Shown: positions 17,086-26,300 of the stretch, piece after piece
Layout: each line of letters starts with the position of its first letter
Position numbering within the stretch: position 1 is the first letter of the stretch
Source: Cytophagaceae bacterium
Lineage (GTDB): Bacteria > Bacteroidota > Bacteroidia > Cytophagales > UBA9547
Assembly (NCBI GenBank): GCA_027488865.1
Contig: JAIYAU010000026.1
Span: forward strand, 154,496-218,495
Direction of reading: 5' to 3'
Length of the DNA: 64,000 nt
Notes under the pieces: generated by a model
Told to the model about the DNA's origin: nothing
The model's database searches: none
The model's input: the letters and a program-made list of their open reading frames with translations, nothing else
Program-made: the position numbers and the translations under genes

Positions 17086-17194
17086 TTTGTAATTGGTTAA
17101 ATGAATGATGTCACAAAATTGATTTAGATTTATTAATCAATCAAATTGATTGTATTTATGTGTCAATAGTTTTTGTCTATGTATAACCCAATAA

Positions 17195-17220
17195 AAAAGG
17201 GTCGACTATGCGACCCTTTT
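17195..17220 (-). terminator. Terminator after the FKBP lipoprotein gene
   Basis: Ten-base stem aaaagggtcg (17195-17204) and cgaccctttt (17211-17220). Read on the minus strand it is followed by a T-run at 17193-17195 and beyond. It lies 21 bases after the minus-strand gene ending at 17242. Confidence 0.75.
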
Positions 17221-17241
17221 AATAGATTCATTCACAATCAG

Positions 17242-18174
17242 CTATTTAACCGCTTTTTTGGGAGTTGATTTTTGAGCAGGAACAGAGGCCTTTGGTGCAG
17301 GGGCTTTAGTTTTATCTCCTTTTATTTTTACCAACTCCACGTCAAACGTAAGTACGGAATTAGCAGGGATAGTGCCCATATCTCTTTCTCCATAAGCCAA
17401 ATGTGATGGAATTAATAAAAGGCCTTTTTCGCCAGCGGCCATCATGGCTATACCTTGATCCCAACCCGGTATAACAAAACCTGAACCTAGTGGGAATTCT
17501 ATTGGTTGTCCACGCTCGCGTGAACTGTCAAACACAGTTCCGTTTAATAGTTTTCCGGTATAATGTACAGCTACAGTATCGCCAGCTTTGGCTAAAGCAC
17601 CTTTCCCTGGAAGTTGTTTTACATAATAAAGACCAGTAGGAGTTTTAATACCAGTTAAATTATTTGTTTTCATGTATTCTACAATCAATTGGTCATCACT
17701 AGATTTCCTTTTTTCTGCGCTTTCTCTCATTTCATTTTCAACTTGCTCTCTGCTCTTGATTTTTTCCATTTTCACGGTAAAATGCAACAAAGATTTTTCA
17801 GCAATAAAAGGCGGGCGCGACATACCAAATTTAGGGTTAAACAAGGAGTCGGCATTTACAAAAAAAGTAGCACTATCACCAACAGACATCAAGAGTAAAC
17901 CTTCTTCTAAACTTCCTTTGAACGCTCCTTTTTGAAGTGGGAAATTATATGGTTTACTTCCATAACTATTTTGCAAAACAGAATCTTTGGCTGTTTTTAT
18001 TACCATATTTACTTCAATAAAATCGCCAAGGGCAGCCAATTTACCTTCCACGTCTTTGTGAAAAATATACTGGAGTCCATTCTCATTTTTTTTAATTTCT
18101 TGACCATTGCAAGAGTTTAAAAGTAACGCTGTTGATATAGCCACAACAAGGTTAAGTTTTTTAGTTTTTAGCAT
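17242..18174 (-). CDS. FKBP-type peptidyl-prolyl isomerase lipoprotein, two FKBP domains
   Basis: A 310-residue predicted lipoprotein (LLLNSC lipobox, Cys near residue 22) with two FKBP domains. The first, residues about 35-140, is degenerate (FFVNADSLFNPKF). The second, about 180-285, is canonical, with VAVHYTGKLLNG, GWDQGIAMMAAGEKG and LAYGERDMGTIPANS lining the active site. It ends in a Lys/Pro/Ala-rich tail. It probably assists folding of exported proteins in the periplasm or at the outer membrane. The start overlaps the NrnA-like gene upstream by 14 bases, so they are co-transcribed. Confidence 0.9.
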   Translation of the reverse strand: MLKTKKLNLVVAISTALLLNSCNGQEIKKNENGLQYIFHKDVEGKLAALGDFIEVNMVIKTAKDSVLQNSYGSKPYNFPLQKGAFKGSLEEGLLLMSVGDSATFFVNADSLFNPKFGMSRPPFIAEKSLLHFTVKMEKIKSREQVENEMRESAEKRKSSDDQLIVEYMKTNNLTGIKTPTGLYYVKQLPGKGALAKAGDTVAVHYTGKLLNGTVFDSSRERGQPIEFPLGSGFVIPGWDQGIAMMAAGEKGLLLIPSHLAYGERDMGTIPANSVLTFDVELVKIKGDKTKAPAPKASVPAQKSTPKKAVK

Positions 18175-19204
18175 TGTTAATTTCGTTGTTATAATCTTGA
18201 TTTAAATATGTTTTGTATTGAGGAAGCAAAGAAAGGAATTTTTTTTCGGTTTCGAGCAAACTTAGGTGTGATTTACCACCAGAAGCATTTTTATGACCAC
18301 CACCTTCAAAATGGTCCGAGGCGAAGTCTCGTACCGAAAAATTACCTGAGGAGCGCAAGGACAGCTTTACCATGTCTGGACGCTCAATTATTACCGCAGC
18401 CATGGTTACACCTTCTAGAGAAAGCGCATAATTAACTAAGCCTTCGGTATCTCCTGTCTGTGAATTAAATTCTTGAAGTTCACTATTGGTGATAGCGAAA
18501 TAGGCCAAACAATATTCTTTTAAAATTACGAGTTTTTTAGAAAGTGCAAACCCAATAAATCGCAAACGGTTTTCTGTGTTGCTGTCGTAAATGTTCCTAT
18601 GAATTTTAGAATTGTTTACACCAATATCGATAAGTTGGGCAATTATTAAATGCACCCTTTTAGTTGTGCTTGGGAAACGAAATGAACCAGTGTCGGTCAT
18701 TATTCCCGCATAAATACACTCAGCCATTGGTATATCTATGAGAGATAAATCATTCAAATCTTCAATGAGGTCGTATACCAACTCGGCAGTGGCAGCAGCT
18801 TTACCGTCCCAATAAGTATAATCAGCAAATGGCTCAGGCTCAAGATGGTGATCTATAAGCACTTTTAAAGCCTTAGATGATTTTACAATATCACCTAACT
18901 CGTTGATACGGCTGTAGGCATTAAAGTCTAAACAACAAATAATATCTGCTTCGTTAATATAAGTTGCGGCATTAGTGGCAAGATTTTTATCAAAAATCAA
19001 TACATCCTCGTTGCCTTTCATCCAAAACAAAAATCGTGGATAGTCGGAAGGCGTAATCACTTTTACACTATGGCCTTTTTTAACCAAATAACCTGCAAGT
19101 GCTAATGAAGATCCAAGTGCGTCGGCATCTGGCTTGTGGTGGGTAGTAATTACTACTTTTTGAGGCTTATTGAAAAGCTGCTGTAATTCTTGATATTGCC
19201 GCAT
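18161..19204 (-). CDS. DHH-family phosphoesterase, NrnA-like nanoRNase/pAp phosphatase
   Basis: A 347-residue DHH/DHHA1 protein. Motifs in order: THHKPDADALGS near residue 20 (motif I, THHKPDAD), CCLDFN near 95, IDHHLEPE near 125 (the DHH motif), MTDTGSFRFPS near 170, and the DHHA1 glycine motif GGGHKNASGG near 305. Members degrade short RNA oligonucleotides and 3'-phosphoadenosine 5'-phosphate. Key metal-binding Asp and His residues are present. It begins an operon with the FKBP lipoprotein and is divergent from ndk. nrnA is the likely but not certain symbol. Confidence 0.9.
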   Translation of the reverse strand: MRQYQELQQLFNKPQKVVITTHHKPDADALGSSLALAGYLVKKGHSVKVITPSDYPRFLFWMKGNEDVLIFDKNLATNAATYINEADIICCLDFNAYSRINELGDIVKSSKALKVLIDHHLEPEPFADYTYWDGKAAATAELVYDLIEDLNDLSLIDIPMAECIYAGIMTDTGSFRFPSTTKRVHLIIAQLIDIGVNNSKIHRNIYDSNTENRLRFIGFALSKKLVILKEYCLAYFAITNSELQEFNSQTGDTEGLVNYALSLEGVTMAAVIIERPDMVKLSLRSSGNFSVRDFASDHFEGGGHKNASGGKSHLSLLETEKKFLSLLPQYKTYLNQDYNNEINNAKN

Positions 19205-19303
19205 TAAACTACACTAAAGTGATTTGGCTAAAGTAAAGTCCAAAAGTCGTGAATTTGATTAAAAAACAAAAATTGTAATACAGATAATCAATAAAAATGT
19301 TTT

Positions 19304-19329
19304 TTGATTTGAACTTATGTGTAGTTTTG
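19304..19329 (+). promoter_or_regulatory. Candidate promoter of ndk
   Basis: TAGTTTTG at 19322-19329 fits TAnnTTTG exactly, 64 bases before the ndk ATG. A TTG at 19304-19306 lies 15 bases upstream, a little short of the usual spacing. Confidence 0.4.
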
Positions 19330-19393
19330 AAAAAAATTAAACTGTCCCAACGCTAGTAATGCTGTGGATATAAATACTTAAAAAATTAATGTT

Positions 19394-19813
19394 ATGAGTG
19401 GTAATCGTACCTTTTCGATGATTAAGCCTGATGCTGTAAAAGATGGACACAATGGTGCAATCTTAAAAATTATAGAAGACGCAGGATTTAGAATAGTGGC
19501 TATAAAAAAGACCTTACTTACACCTGAACTCGCAGGGCAATTTTATGCCGTACATGCTGAAAGGCCCTTTTACCAAACCCTCAAAGATGTGATGTCTGCA
19601 GGGCCTATTGTAGCCATGATTTTAGAAAAAGATAACGCCATCGCAGATTTTCGCGAGCTTATTGGTGCCACTAATCCAGCCAATGCCAACGAGGGAACGA
19701 TAAGAAAATTATTTGCCAAATCATTGGAATCAAACGCAATACATGGCTCTGATTCTGATGAAAATGCGTTGATTGAAGGTAATTTCTTCTTTTCTTCATT
19801 TGAAAAGTTTTAG
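19394..19813 (+). CDS. ndk: Nucleoside diphosphate kinase
   Basis: Transfers the terminal phosphate between nucleoside di- and triphosphates in the cytoplasm. 139 residues, the normal length. [11 protein letters not shown] is the standard N-terminal strand, and [12 protein letters not shown] contains the catalytic phospho-histidine at residue 117. [14 protein letters not shown] binds the nucleotide. The start ATG is preceded by a candidate promoter. The downstream SDR gene starts 7 bases later and is probably co-transcribed. Confidence 0.97.
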   Translation: MSGNRTFSMIKPDAVKDGHNGAILKIIEDAGFRIVAIKKTLLTPELAGQFYAVHAERPFYQTLKDVMSAGPIVAMILEKDNAIADFRELIGATNPANANEGTIRKLFAKSLESNAIHGSDSDENALIEGNFFFSSFEKF

Positions 19814-19819
19814 GAATTT

Positions 19820-20632
19820 ATGGATAAGGTAGTCCTAGTTACTGGTGGCAGCTCAGGCATTGGAAAGGCTATTTGTACAATATTAGCAGCCAAGGGTTTT
19901 AGAGTTTTTGGCACTAGTCGAAATCCCAAAAAGGTGATTGATGCCTTGCCTTACGAATTAATCACCTTAGACGTACAAGACGAAACTTCGGTAAAAAGGG
20001 GTATTGATGAAGTAATTAGCAAAACCGGCCGTATTGATGTTTTGGTAAATAATGCCGGTGTCGGAATCATGGGTTCAGTTGAAGACTGCCAAGACCTTGA
20101 AACACAAGAAATATTCGATATCAATGTTTTTGGTGTATTACGCACCACAAGACACGTATTGCCCTATATGCGAAACCAAAAAAATGGTTTAATCATCAAT
20201 ATCAGTAGCGTTGCTGGCCACATGGGTTTACCATACAGGGGCGTATATAGTGCTACCAAAGCGGCAGTACATAGGCTGAGTGAAGCTCTTAGAATAGAAG
20301 TTGCACCTTTTGGAATAAAAGCGTGTGTGATAGATCCTGGAGATTTTGCCACTAATATAAGTGAAAATAGGCGTGTTGTTAGCGCAGTTGCTAATAACTC
20401 AGTCTATTCAAGCGAAACATTAAGAATTGAGAAGATGATTAATGAAGAAATTGTTCATTCTTCTAATCCCAATTTGATTGGGGAATTGGTTTTCAATATA
20501 ATCAATACCAAAAAACCAAACGTTTACTACCCAATTGGAAAACCATTACAAAAGTTAGCCTTAATTGTAAAAAGAATTGTGGGCAGCAATATTTTTGAGA
20601 GAATATTAAAAAATAATTACAAAATAGATTAG
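19820..20632 (+). CDS. SDR family oxidoreductase
   Basis: A 270-residue classical short-chain dehydrogenase/reductase. The cofactor loop TGGSSGIGKAI is at the N-terminus, with NNAG (near residue 80), the catalytic Ser in INISSVAG (near 130) and the YSATKAA active site (near 148). Preference for NADP or NAD cannot be read with confidence. The C-terminal 60 residues (IINTKKPNVYYPIGKP) are typical of the YqjQ/lipid-type SDRs but the substrate is unknown. It lies 6 bases after ndk. A strong hairpin follows at 20641-20675. Confidence 0.9.
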   Translation: MDKVVLVTGGSSGIGKAICTILAAKGFRVFGTSRNPKKVIDALPYELITLDVQDETSVKRGIDEVISKTGRIDVLVNNAGVGIMGSVEDCQDLETQEIFDINVFGVLRTTRHVLPYMRNQKNGLIINISSVAGHMGLPYRGVYSATKAAVHRLSEALRIEVAPFGIKACVIDPGDFATNISENRRVVSAVANNSVYSSETLRIEKMINEEIVHSSNPNLIGELVFNIINTKKPNVYYPIGKPLQKLALIVKRIVGSNIFERILKNNYKID

Positions 20633-20640
20633 ACAAAGCT

Positions 20641-20675
20641 CAGCATAAACACAACTACAAAGAGTGTTTATGCTG
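20641..20675. terminator. Strong hairpin between convergent genes
   Basis: Twelve-base perfect stem: cagcataaacac (20641-20652) and gtgtttatgctg (20664-20675), loop 11. It lies between the SDR stop and the stop of the minus-strand lipoprotein, so it may terminate both; no clear T-run follows on the plus strand. Confidence 0.55.
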
Positions 20676-20690
20676 TTCAAAACAACTACC

Positions 20691-20822
20691 TTATTTAAAG
20701 CCAGGGGCTAAATGAAGATTTTTCTTGTTCTTTTGTGACTTTTTGCATTTTTTACTTGTCCGTGTACAAGCAGAAAATGTTAAAAGACCAATGATTGCAA
20801 AAATAATTATTTTCCTTAACAT
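20691..20822 (-). CDS. Small lysine-rich lipoprotein (43 aa)
   Basis: A 43-residue frame with a textbook short lipoprotein signal: MLRKIIIFAIIGLLTFSAC with cysteine at residue 19, followed by a mature part of about 24 residues that is very basic (TRTSKKCKKSQKNKKNLH) and ends APGFK. Such tiny SPII lipoproteins are frequent in Bacteroidota and their role is unknown. It is convergent with the SDR gene. No family is named. Confidence 0.55.
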   Translation of the reverse strand: MLRKIIIFAIIGLLTFSACTRTSKKCKKSQKNKKNLHLAPGFK

Positions 20823-21107
20823 AGTTTTAGTAATTAATGTCCTTATATACCTTAAGTATACTAAAGGTAAACATAAAATAGTTATAATCCTTTAACTAAT
20901 ACATACATTTAATAATTCCAAAGTGGTAGATATATTTTTACCTTTTACAATAATTTATAATTTGATTTCACATATTGGCTTAAATAAAGACGTCCAAACA
21001 GATGGAAACGTGGGTTAAAGGTGCAATTAAGGTCAAATATTTTGTAAAATTCTAAAATTAATGCAACTTTATGGTTTATTCACAATTAACATATAACAAA
21101 TCCCTAT
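20823..21107. other. Intergenic, no gene seen
   Basis: 285 AT-rich bases between divergent genes, presumably carrying promoters for the small lipoprotein and the kinase gene. No exact TAnnTTTG element, repeat or RNA is evident. Confidence 0.4.
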
Positions 21108-21965
21108 ATGATAGCTATTGCAGATAGTGGAACTACCAAAACCTCCTGGTTGTTCGTAGATAAAGTAAATAATAAGTCCTTCACTTACAAATCAATAGGG
21201 TTTAACCCATATTATCAAAGCCCCGAAAATATTTATAGTAATCTAATACACGGTTTAATACCCAATTTGGATTTTCCGTTTGAAGCCATAGAAAAAATAT
21301 TTTTATATGGTGCTGGTTGTGAGCTAGAAGAGAAAAGAGCCGAGGTAGCAAGTGGGATAAAGCAAGCGTTTCCTAAAACTCAGGTTTACGTTTATCACGA
21401 TTTACTAGCCGCAGCGCGTGCCTTGTTTGGAGATGAGGCTGGTATTGCTTGTATTTCAGGCACAGGTTCTAATACTTGTTATTATGATGGCAAATATATA
21501 ATTGAAAATATTCATTCACTTGGCTTGTTTTTGGGTGACGAAGGTAGCGGAGGATATAAGGGTAAATTGTTAGTAAAAGACTATATCCGTAAAAATATGC
21601 CAGAGCATATCAAGGACGCCTTTGAAAAAAAGTATGACGATAGAGGTCCTGAAATTCTAGATTCTGTATATAAAAAAGAGTTTCCAAGCAGGTATTTGGC
21701 CTCTTACACCATGTTTTTGTCAGAAAACCTACAAGATCCTTACGTTCAAGACTTGGTTTATAGGAGTTTTAATGAACTTTTTGAAAATTGTGTCACCAGA
21801 TATACAAATCATAAAACGGTGCAAATTGGTTTTATTGGTTCAATAGCTTATTTTTTCCAGGACATATTAAAAAGGGTGGCCACCGATAAAGGTGTAAACA
21901 TTTCTAAAATAATAAGAAATCCATTAGAGGATCTCGCTGATTACCACTTTAGAAAAGGCATTTAG
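21108..21965 (+). CDS. BadF/BadG/BcrA/BcrD-type ATPase, N-acetylglucosamine-kinase-like
   Basis: A 285-residue member of the actin-like ATPase group that includes N-acetylglucosamine kinases. IADSGTTKTSWLFVD is the N-terminal phosphate-1 loop, CISGTGSNTCYYDG the second, and LGDEGSGGYKGK the adenosine/phosphate motif. Members phosphorylate amino sugars, often in cell-wall recycling. It lies alone with a strong bidirectional terminator just after the stop. Exact sugar substrate is an inference from the family. Confidence 0.85.
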   Translation: MIAIADSGTTKTSWLFVDKVNNKSFTYKSIGFNPYYQSPENIYSNLIHGLIPNLDFPFEAIEKIFLYGAGCELEEKRAEVASGIKQAFPKTQVYVYHDLLAAARALFGDEAGIACISGTGSNTCYYDGKYIIENIHSLGLFLGDEGSGGYKGKLLVKDYIRKNMPEHIKDAFEKKYDDRGPEILDSVYKKEFPSRYLASYTMFLSENLQDPYVQDLVYRSFNELFENCVTRYTNHKTVQIGFIGSIAYFFQDILKRVATDKGVNISKIIRNPLEDLADYHFRKGI

Positions 21966-21970
21966 TCATA

Positions 21971-21997
21971 AAAAAAGTCCCTTTTGGGACTTTTTTT
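21971..21997. terminator. Bidirectional terminator
   Basis: Stem aaaaaagtccc (21971-21981) and gggactttttt (21986-21996) with loop tttt, flanked by A- and T-runs, between the kinase stop and the convergent porV stop. Confidence 0.8.
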
Positions 21998-22070
21998 ATT
22001 TATGCTCAATTTCTAAATGTAGTCTTAATATCGCGTGGAATAACCAAAGGTGTTATGCCTTAATAACTCG

Positions 22071-23324
22071 CTATTCAGTTATGGTGTTTTCGTCAACTTT
22101 TGGTTTATCAAAATTGAAAACCAAAGAAAATCTTAATGTTTCACCTAAAGCGTTGTTTTGACCTTGCGCTACCAGATAAGCAAAATCAAAACCAAACACC
22201 TGATAACGTAATCCAAAACCCAGGGTTAAATATTTTCTGTTGCCTTTTAATGGAGATTCATAAAAATATCCGGTTCTTATGGCAAACATATCTTGATACC
22301 AATATTCCAAACCACTTCCAATACTCACTTCTTTGAGTTCTTCACTTAAGCCGCCAGTAGCGTCGCTAAAAGATCCAAAAATTCCGCTAAATAATGGCTT
22401 GTCAGCCAGATAAGTTTCTTTAATTAAATTACCACCAGCATCAACAGAGTCTCCTCCTGCCAGCTTTTGTACATTTCGCACTTGTGGAGAGGGTACAAGT
22501 AATTTATTGAAATCTACAGAAACAGTGATTTTGTTATAAAGGTCAATTTCGTGGGTAAATGCCGTTCCTATTTTTAAATTACCCGGTAAAAAGTCACGAC
22601 GACCAGAGTTGGTGTAGGCAATTTTACCACCTATATTTTGAATATTTGCTCCAAAGGCCAAACTATTACTTGTGCCTTTTATTGTGAGAGGTTTAATATA
22701 GAAAATACCAATATCTGTGGCTGCGGTATTTGCTGGTCTTGCATCCAAGTTAACACCATTGCTACTACCACCAAATCCTCCTGATAGATTGGATCGAATA
22801 AATTTTAGGTTAATACCAATACCTAATTTAGTGCTTAATTTTCTAGAATAACCAAGTCCTATGGCGTATTCTCTAGGTCTAAATTCTTGTTGCTTTTCGC
22901 CACTTTGATTAGTAAACTGAATATTACCTAGATCAAAATAGGTCATATTTACACTTAGTGCCTCTTCTTTTTTTCTCTTATAAAAGCCTGATAGATAATT
23001 TAATGACATGTCATTCACAAGTTTACGAAGCCATGGATTATAGGATACTGAAAAGCCAAAATCTTTTTCATTAAAAGCTAGTTTTCCAGGATTCCAATAG
23101 GTGTCATTAGATGAAATAGAACTCGTAGCAACACCTACATCGCCCATGGCACCACCACGAGATTCTGGTACAATGGCCAAAAAAGGTACAGCTGTTGTAA
23201 TAGAGCGGTTGTCGCCTCCAATGATTTGACCAGTGCCACTTACCCCTTGGCCGAAGGTTAACAATGAAAACGAGGAAAATGCGATAACTAGACCCCTCTT
23301 TTGAAACAATTTAAACATAAACAT
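22071..23324 (-). CDS. porV: T9SS outer-membrane shuttle protein PorV
   Basis: A 417-residue FadL-type outer-membrane barrel. The N-terminal part after the signal peptide reads AVPFLAIVPESRGGAMGDVG, then GVATSSISSNDTYWNPGKLA, which is the hallmark start of PorV (LptO). The rest alternates as beta strands and ends KPKVDENTITE. PorV carries T9SS cargo from the translocon to PorU and is needed for type A cargo. It lies 25 bases downstream of porU in an operon, the usual order. A strong call. Confidence 0.93.
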   Translation of the reverse strand: MFMFKLFQKRGLVIAFSSFSLLTFGQGVSGTGQIIGGDNRSITTAVPFLAIVPESRGGAMGDVGVATSSISSNDTYWNPGKLAFNEKDFGFSVSYNPWLRKLVNDMSLNYLSGFYKRKKEEALSVNMTYFDLGNIQFTNQSGEKQQEFRPREYAIGLGYSRKLSTKLGIGINLKFIRSNLSGGFGGSSNGVNLDARPANTAATDIGIFYIKPLTIKGTSNSLAFGANIQNIGGKIAYTNSGRRDFLPGNLKIGTAFTHEIDLYNKITVSVDFNKLLVPSPQVRNVQKLAGGDSVDAGGNLIKETYLADKPLFSGIFGSFSDATGGLSEELKEVSIGSGLEYWYQDMFAIRTGYFYESPLKGNRKYLTLGFGLRYQVFGFDFAYLVAQGQNNALGETLRFSLVFNFDKPKVDENTITE

Positions 23325-23349
23325 AATTAAAAGACGTAAATATACTGAC

Positions 23350-26300
23350 TTACTTTAAAAATACAAGTTTCTCTGTGGCATAGGCAGTGGAGCCATCCAG
23401 CTTTGACCGAACTGTAATTTTATACACAAACATGCTCGATGATAGCTGACTTCCATCGGAATAGTTGGTTTTCCATTGCAATCCAGAAACTACTGTAGAA
23501 CTTTCAGGTACATTTGCACTGAGTTCCTTGGCCAAATGGCCATTAAGGTTAAATATTTTTACTTGAATATCCAAATCTTCACCCGCTCTATTGTGCTCAA
23601 AAGAGAAATTGACAAACTCGCCATCTGTTGAGGCGTAATTAAGAATATCTTCGATAACTAGTGCAGAATTGTCACTTACCACAAACTCGATCGAGGCCTG
23701 ATTAGAATTGTTGTGGGTATCCCAAGCCCGTAAAGTGAGTGTATTTCTTCCATTTGGCAGATTTTTAAATGGATATACAATGGTCCCTTTTTGATAACTA
23801 TCTTTGAGCGTGACATAATATTCATTTAATACAATTTGATTGGCATTGTCATTATTTAAGGTGGCCACAATCTCATGACCAATACCGGTTAATGCCACAT
23901 TAATGCCGTTTTCATCCTCCAAATATGCAATAAAATTTGGGTTTTTATTGGTAATGCCACCTGAGACAAAGCTGGTATCGTTCATAAACAGTCGGATATT
24001 CGGCACCTTGTCGTCAGGTGTGATACCAGGACTAGAGCCTCCGATTTTTACACTTAGTTCAGAACCAGCTGCATCGGTTGCTAAACTTGAGGACATTGCA
24101 TACATGCTAATTTTCCCTTTGTCAACATTGTAAGAAATATCTTTAGGTACCACAAAGGTGATGTTAAACTCACCTGTAGTAACAGTTGCCTTACCTTGAA
24201 AAATGATATTTTTTTGTTCGTTAAAACTGATTATTCTGTCTCCTTGGTCTCCACGAGTAACAGAGGGGCTTGATTTGTCAAAAAACGTAATGAATACATC
24301 TCCATTAAAATCAGTTAATTTGGCTCCGCTATAATCTATAATTTCTCCAGAAAAAGAAGTTTTTTCCAGTGCTTTCACCGTATCGGATCCAGCACCTATT
24401 GTGTCTCCGTTTAATTGAGTAATTTTAATCTTGTTTTTCGGGTACTCCAAGGTCATAGATGGATCACCAAGCAAGGCATAATTTCTATTGTAAACGGTGC
24501 TTACTGAGCCGTTTTTAGTATTTCTGGTAATTTCTCCAAGTGTTGGATATTGACCATCTTTCGCATTAAATATGTGGCGGAATAACTCCCTATTTAACAA
24601 TCCGTTAGTGCTTTGATAAACAGGTCTTGTGGAAGTTAAGCAACCAACTGCGCCACCTAAGGGGTTCAAAAGTGCCACCTCGGCACCAGACTCTAAAGTA
24701 GGGTCGTCATACCTACCAAATTCGCAGGTGGCGGTTACCATAAAAAACAATTTATTTAAGTTAGTCCAATTCTTAATCTGTTCAAGGGTAACTACATTTT
24801 CGCTAGTAAGACCAATTTCTCTACCATGACCCGTATAGTTTACAAGAAATGTTCCATTGGCAACACTTTGATTTAGAGCATTTACCAATGCAACACTGGT
24901 TTGTCCAACAGGTGTAGCCTCTTGGGGGAAGGCGTTGAGATAGAGTTTATTAAAGTTAAACTGTTTATAATTGGCTTCTATTTGATTGATACAAGATTCC
25001 GCATCTAACATGTGACTGTTGCCATCTCCATCATCTGAAAGAAACGTAAGGCTGTTTTTCCATTTACCATACACCTCAGAATTGCCATTATAATTAATTA
25101 ATTTATCGACTAATTTATTGGCATCGTTAAGATTAGAAACGGGTAATCTACCAATACCAATATCCATCAATTCAGTAAGACCAAAAGACTCATTCCATTC
25201 GCCTTCATTATCATCTAATAATCCAAAGTAGTCGTCAGAAGAGAAGCTGTTTGTTTGAGTTAGGGTTTCGTAGGATTCATAAACCGGTACATAGTTGCTA
25301 TTATTATTCACACGATTTTTGTAGTCATAAGAGCAATCTCCAAAGAGTAACAATGATTTAAAAATGCCATCTTTTCTTTTATAAAACATTCTAGCCAAGT
25401 TTTTAATGGCTGAAACATCTTGTGCCCCTGATGAAAATTCATTATATACTTTATCAAGGGTCACTACTTCTACAGCAAGATTATCGTGTGTTCTTCTAAA
25501 AGAAGCCAGTTTTTGTGCAGCACTTTCAAAAGCCCCATGGGTAACAATAAGCAGTTGAGGGGTGGCCAGTGCATGCAAATTTTGATTGGTTATCTTTTTT
25601 ACAAAAATCGGGGTGGAAAAGTTGCCGTTTTCATTTAACACTACCCATTTAGTCCATTTATTTGTATTTGCTACAAAAACTCCTTTATTGTTAATAAGGT
25701 CAAAGTTCTGAGCCACAGGACTATGAAAAGTGGTAATGTCCCAAATAAGGGAGTTAGTATTTACATCCTTTACAATAAATTTAGAAGTTGAGTTTTTTAA
25801 ACTTGCAAAAGATGAGAAAAAGGTGTGGGAATCGTAAAGGCGTAACTCTCTGGAAACGTTAAGATAATAATAATTTAAATAGCCTAAGGCTGTGGTGGCA
25901 CTTCCTTTTACAAAGTCAAATTTTAAGCTAATGTTTTCGTTACCATTGGAGATGGAGGTGAGGTTACCTATGTTTTCATCGGCAATAGTATTAACAAAAC
26001 CGCTCGTTTGTATTGCACTTAGGAATATGTTGGTTTTATCGTTGTTAATACTGGCCACAAAACTTGTTCCAAGTGTAGCCTTAGCCATTACTGACGCAGT
26101 GAGTTTGATTGACGATCCGTTCACAATCCCTTTAACATTTTCAGTAAATGTTTGACTGGTATTAAATTCAAATGATTCGCCAAACCATTCTCTACCAGAT
26201 TTGCTTATGCTAACCAAGTCATTTTCATGGTAAAAGAAATCATCAAAGGTAGAAATGGTGTCTGTTGCATCTGGCAATGAGCTTCTTTGATTTACACGCT

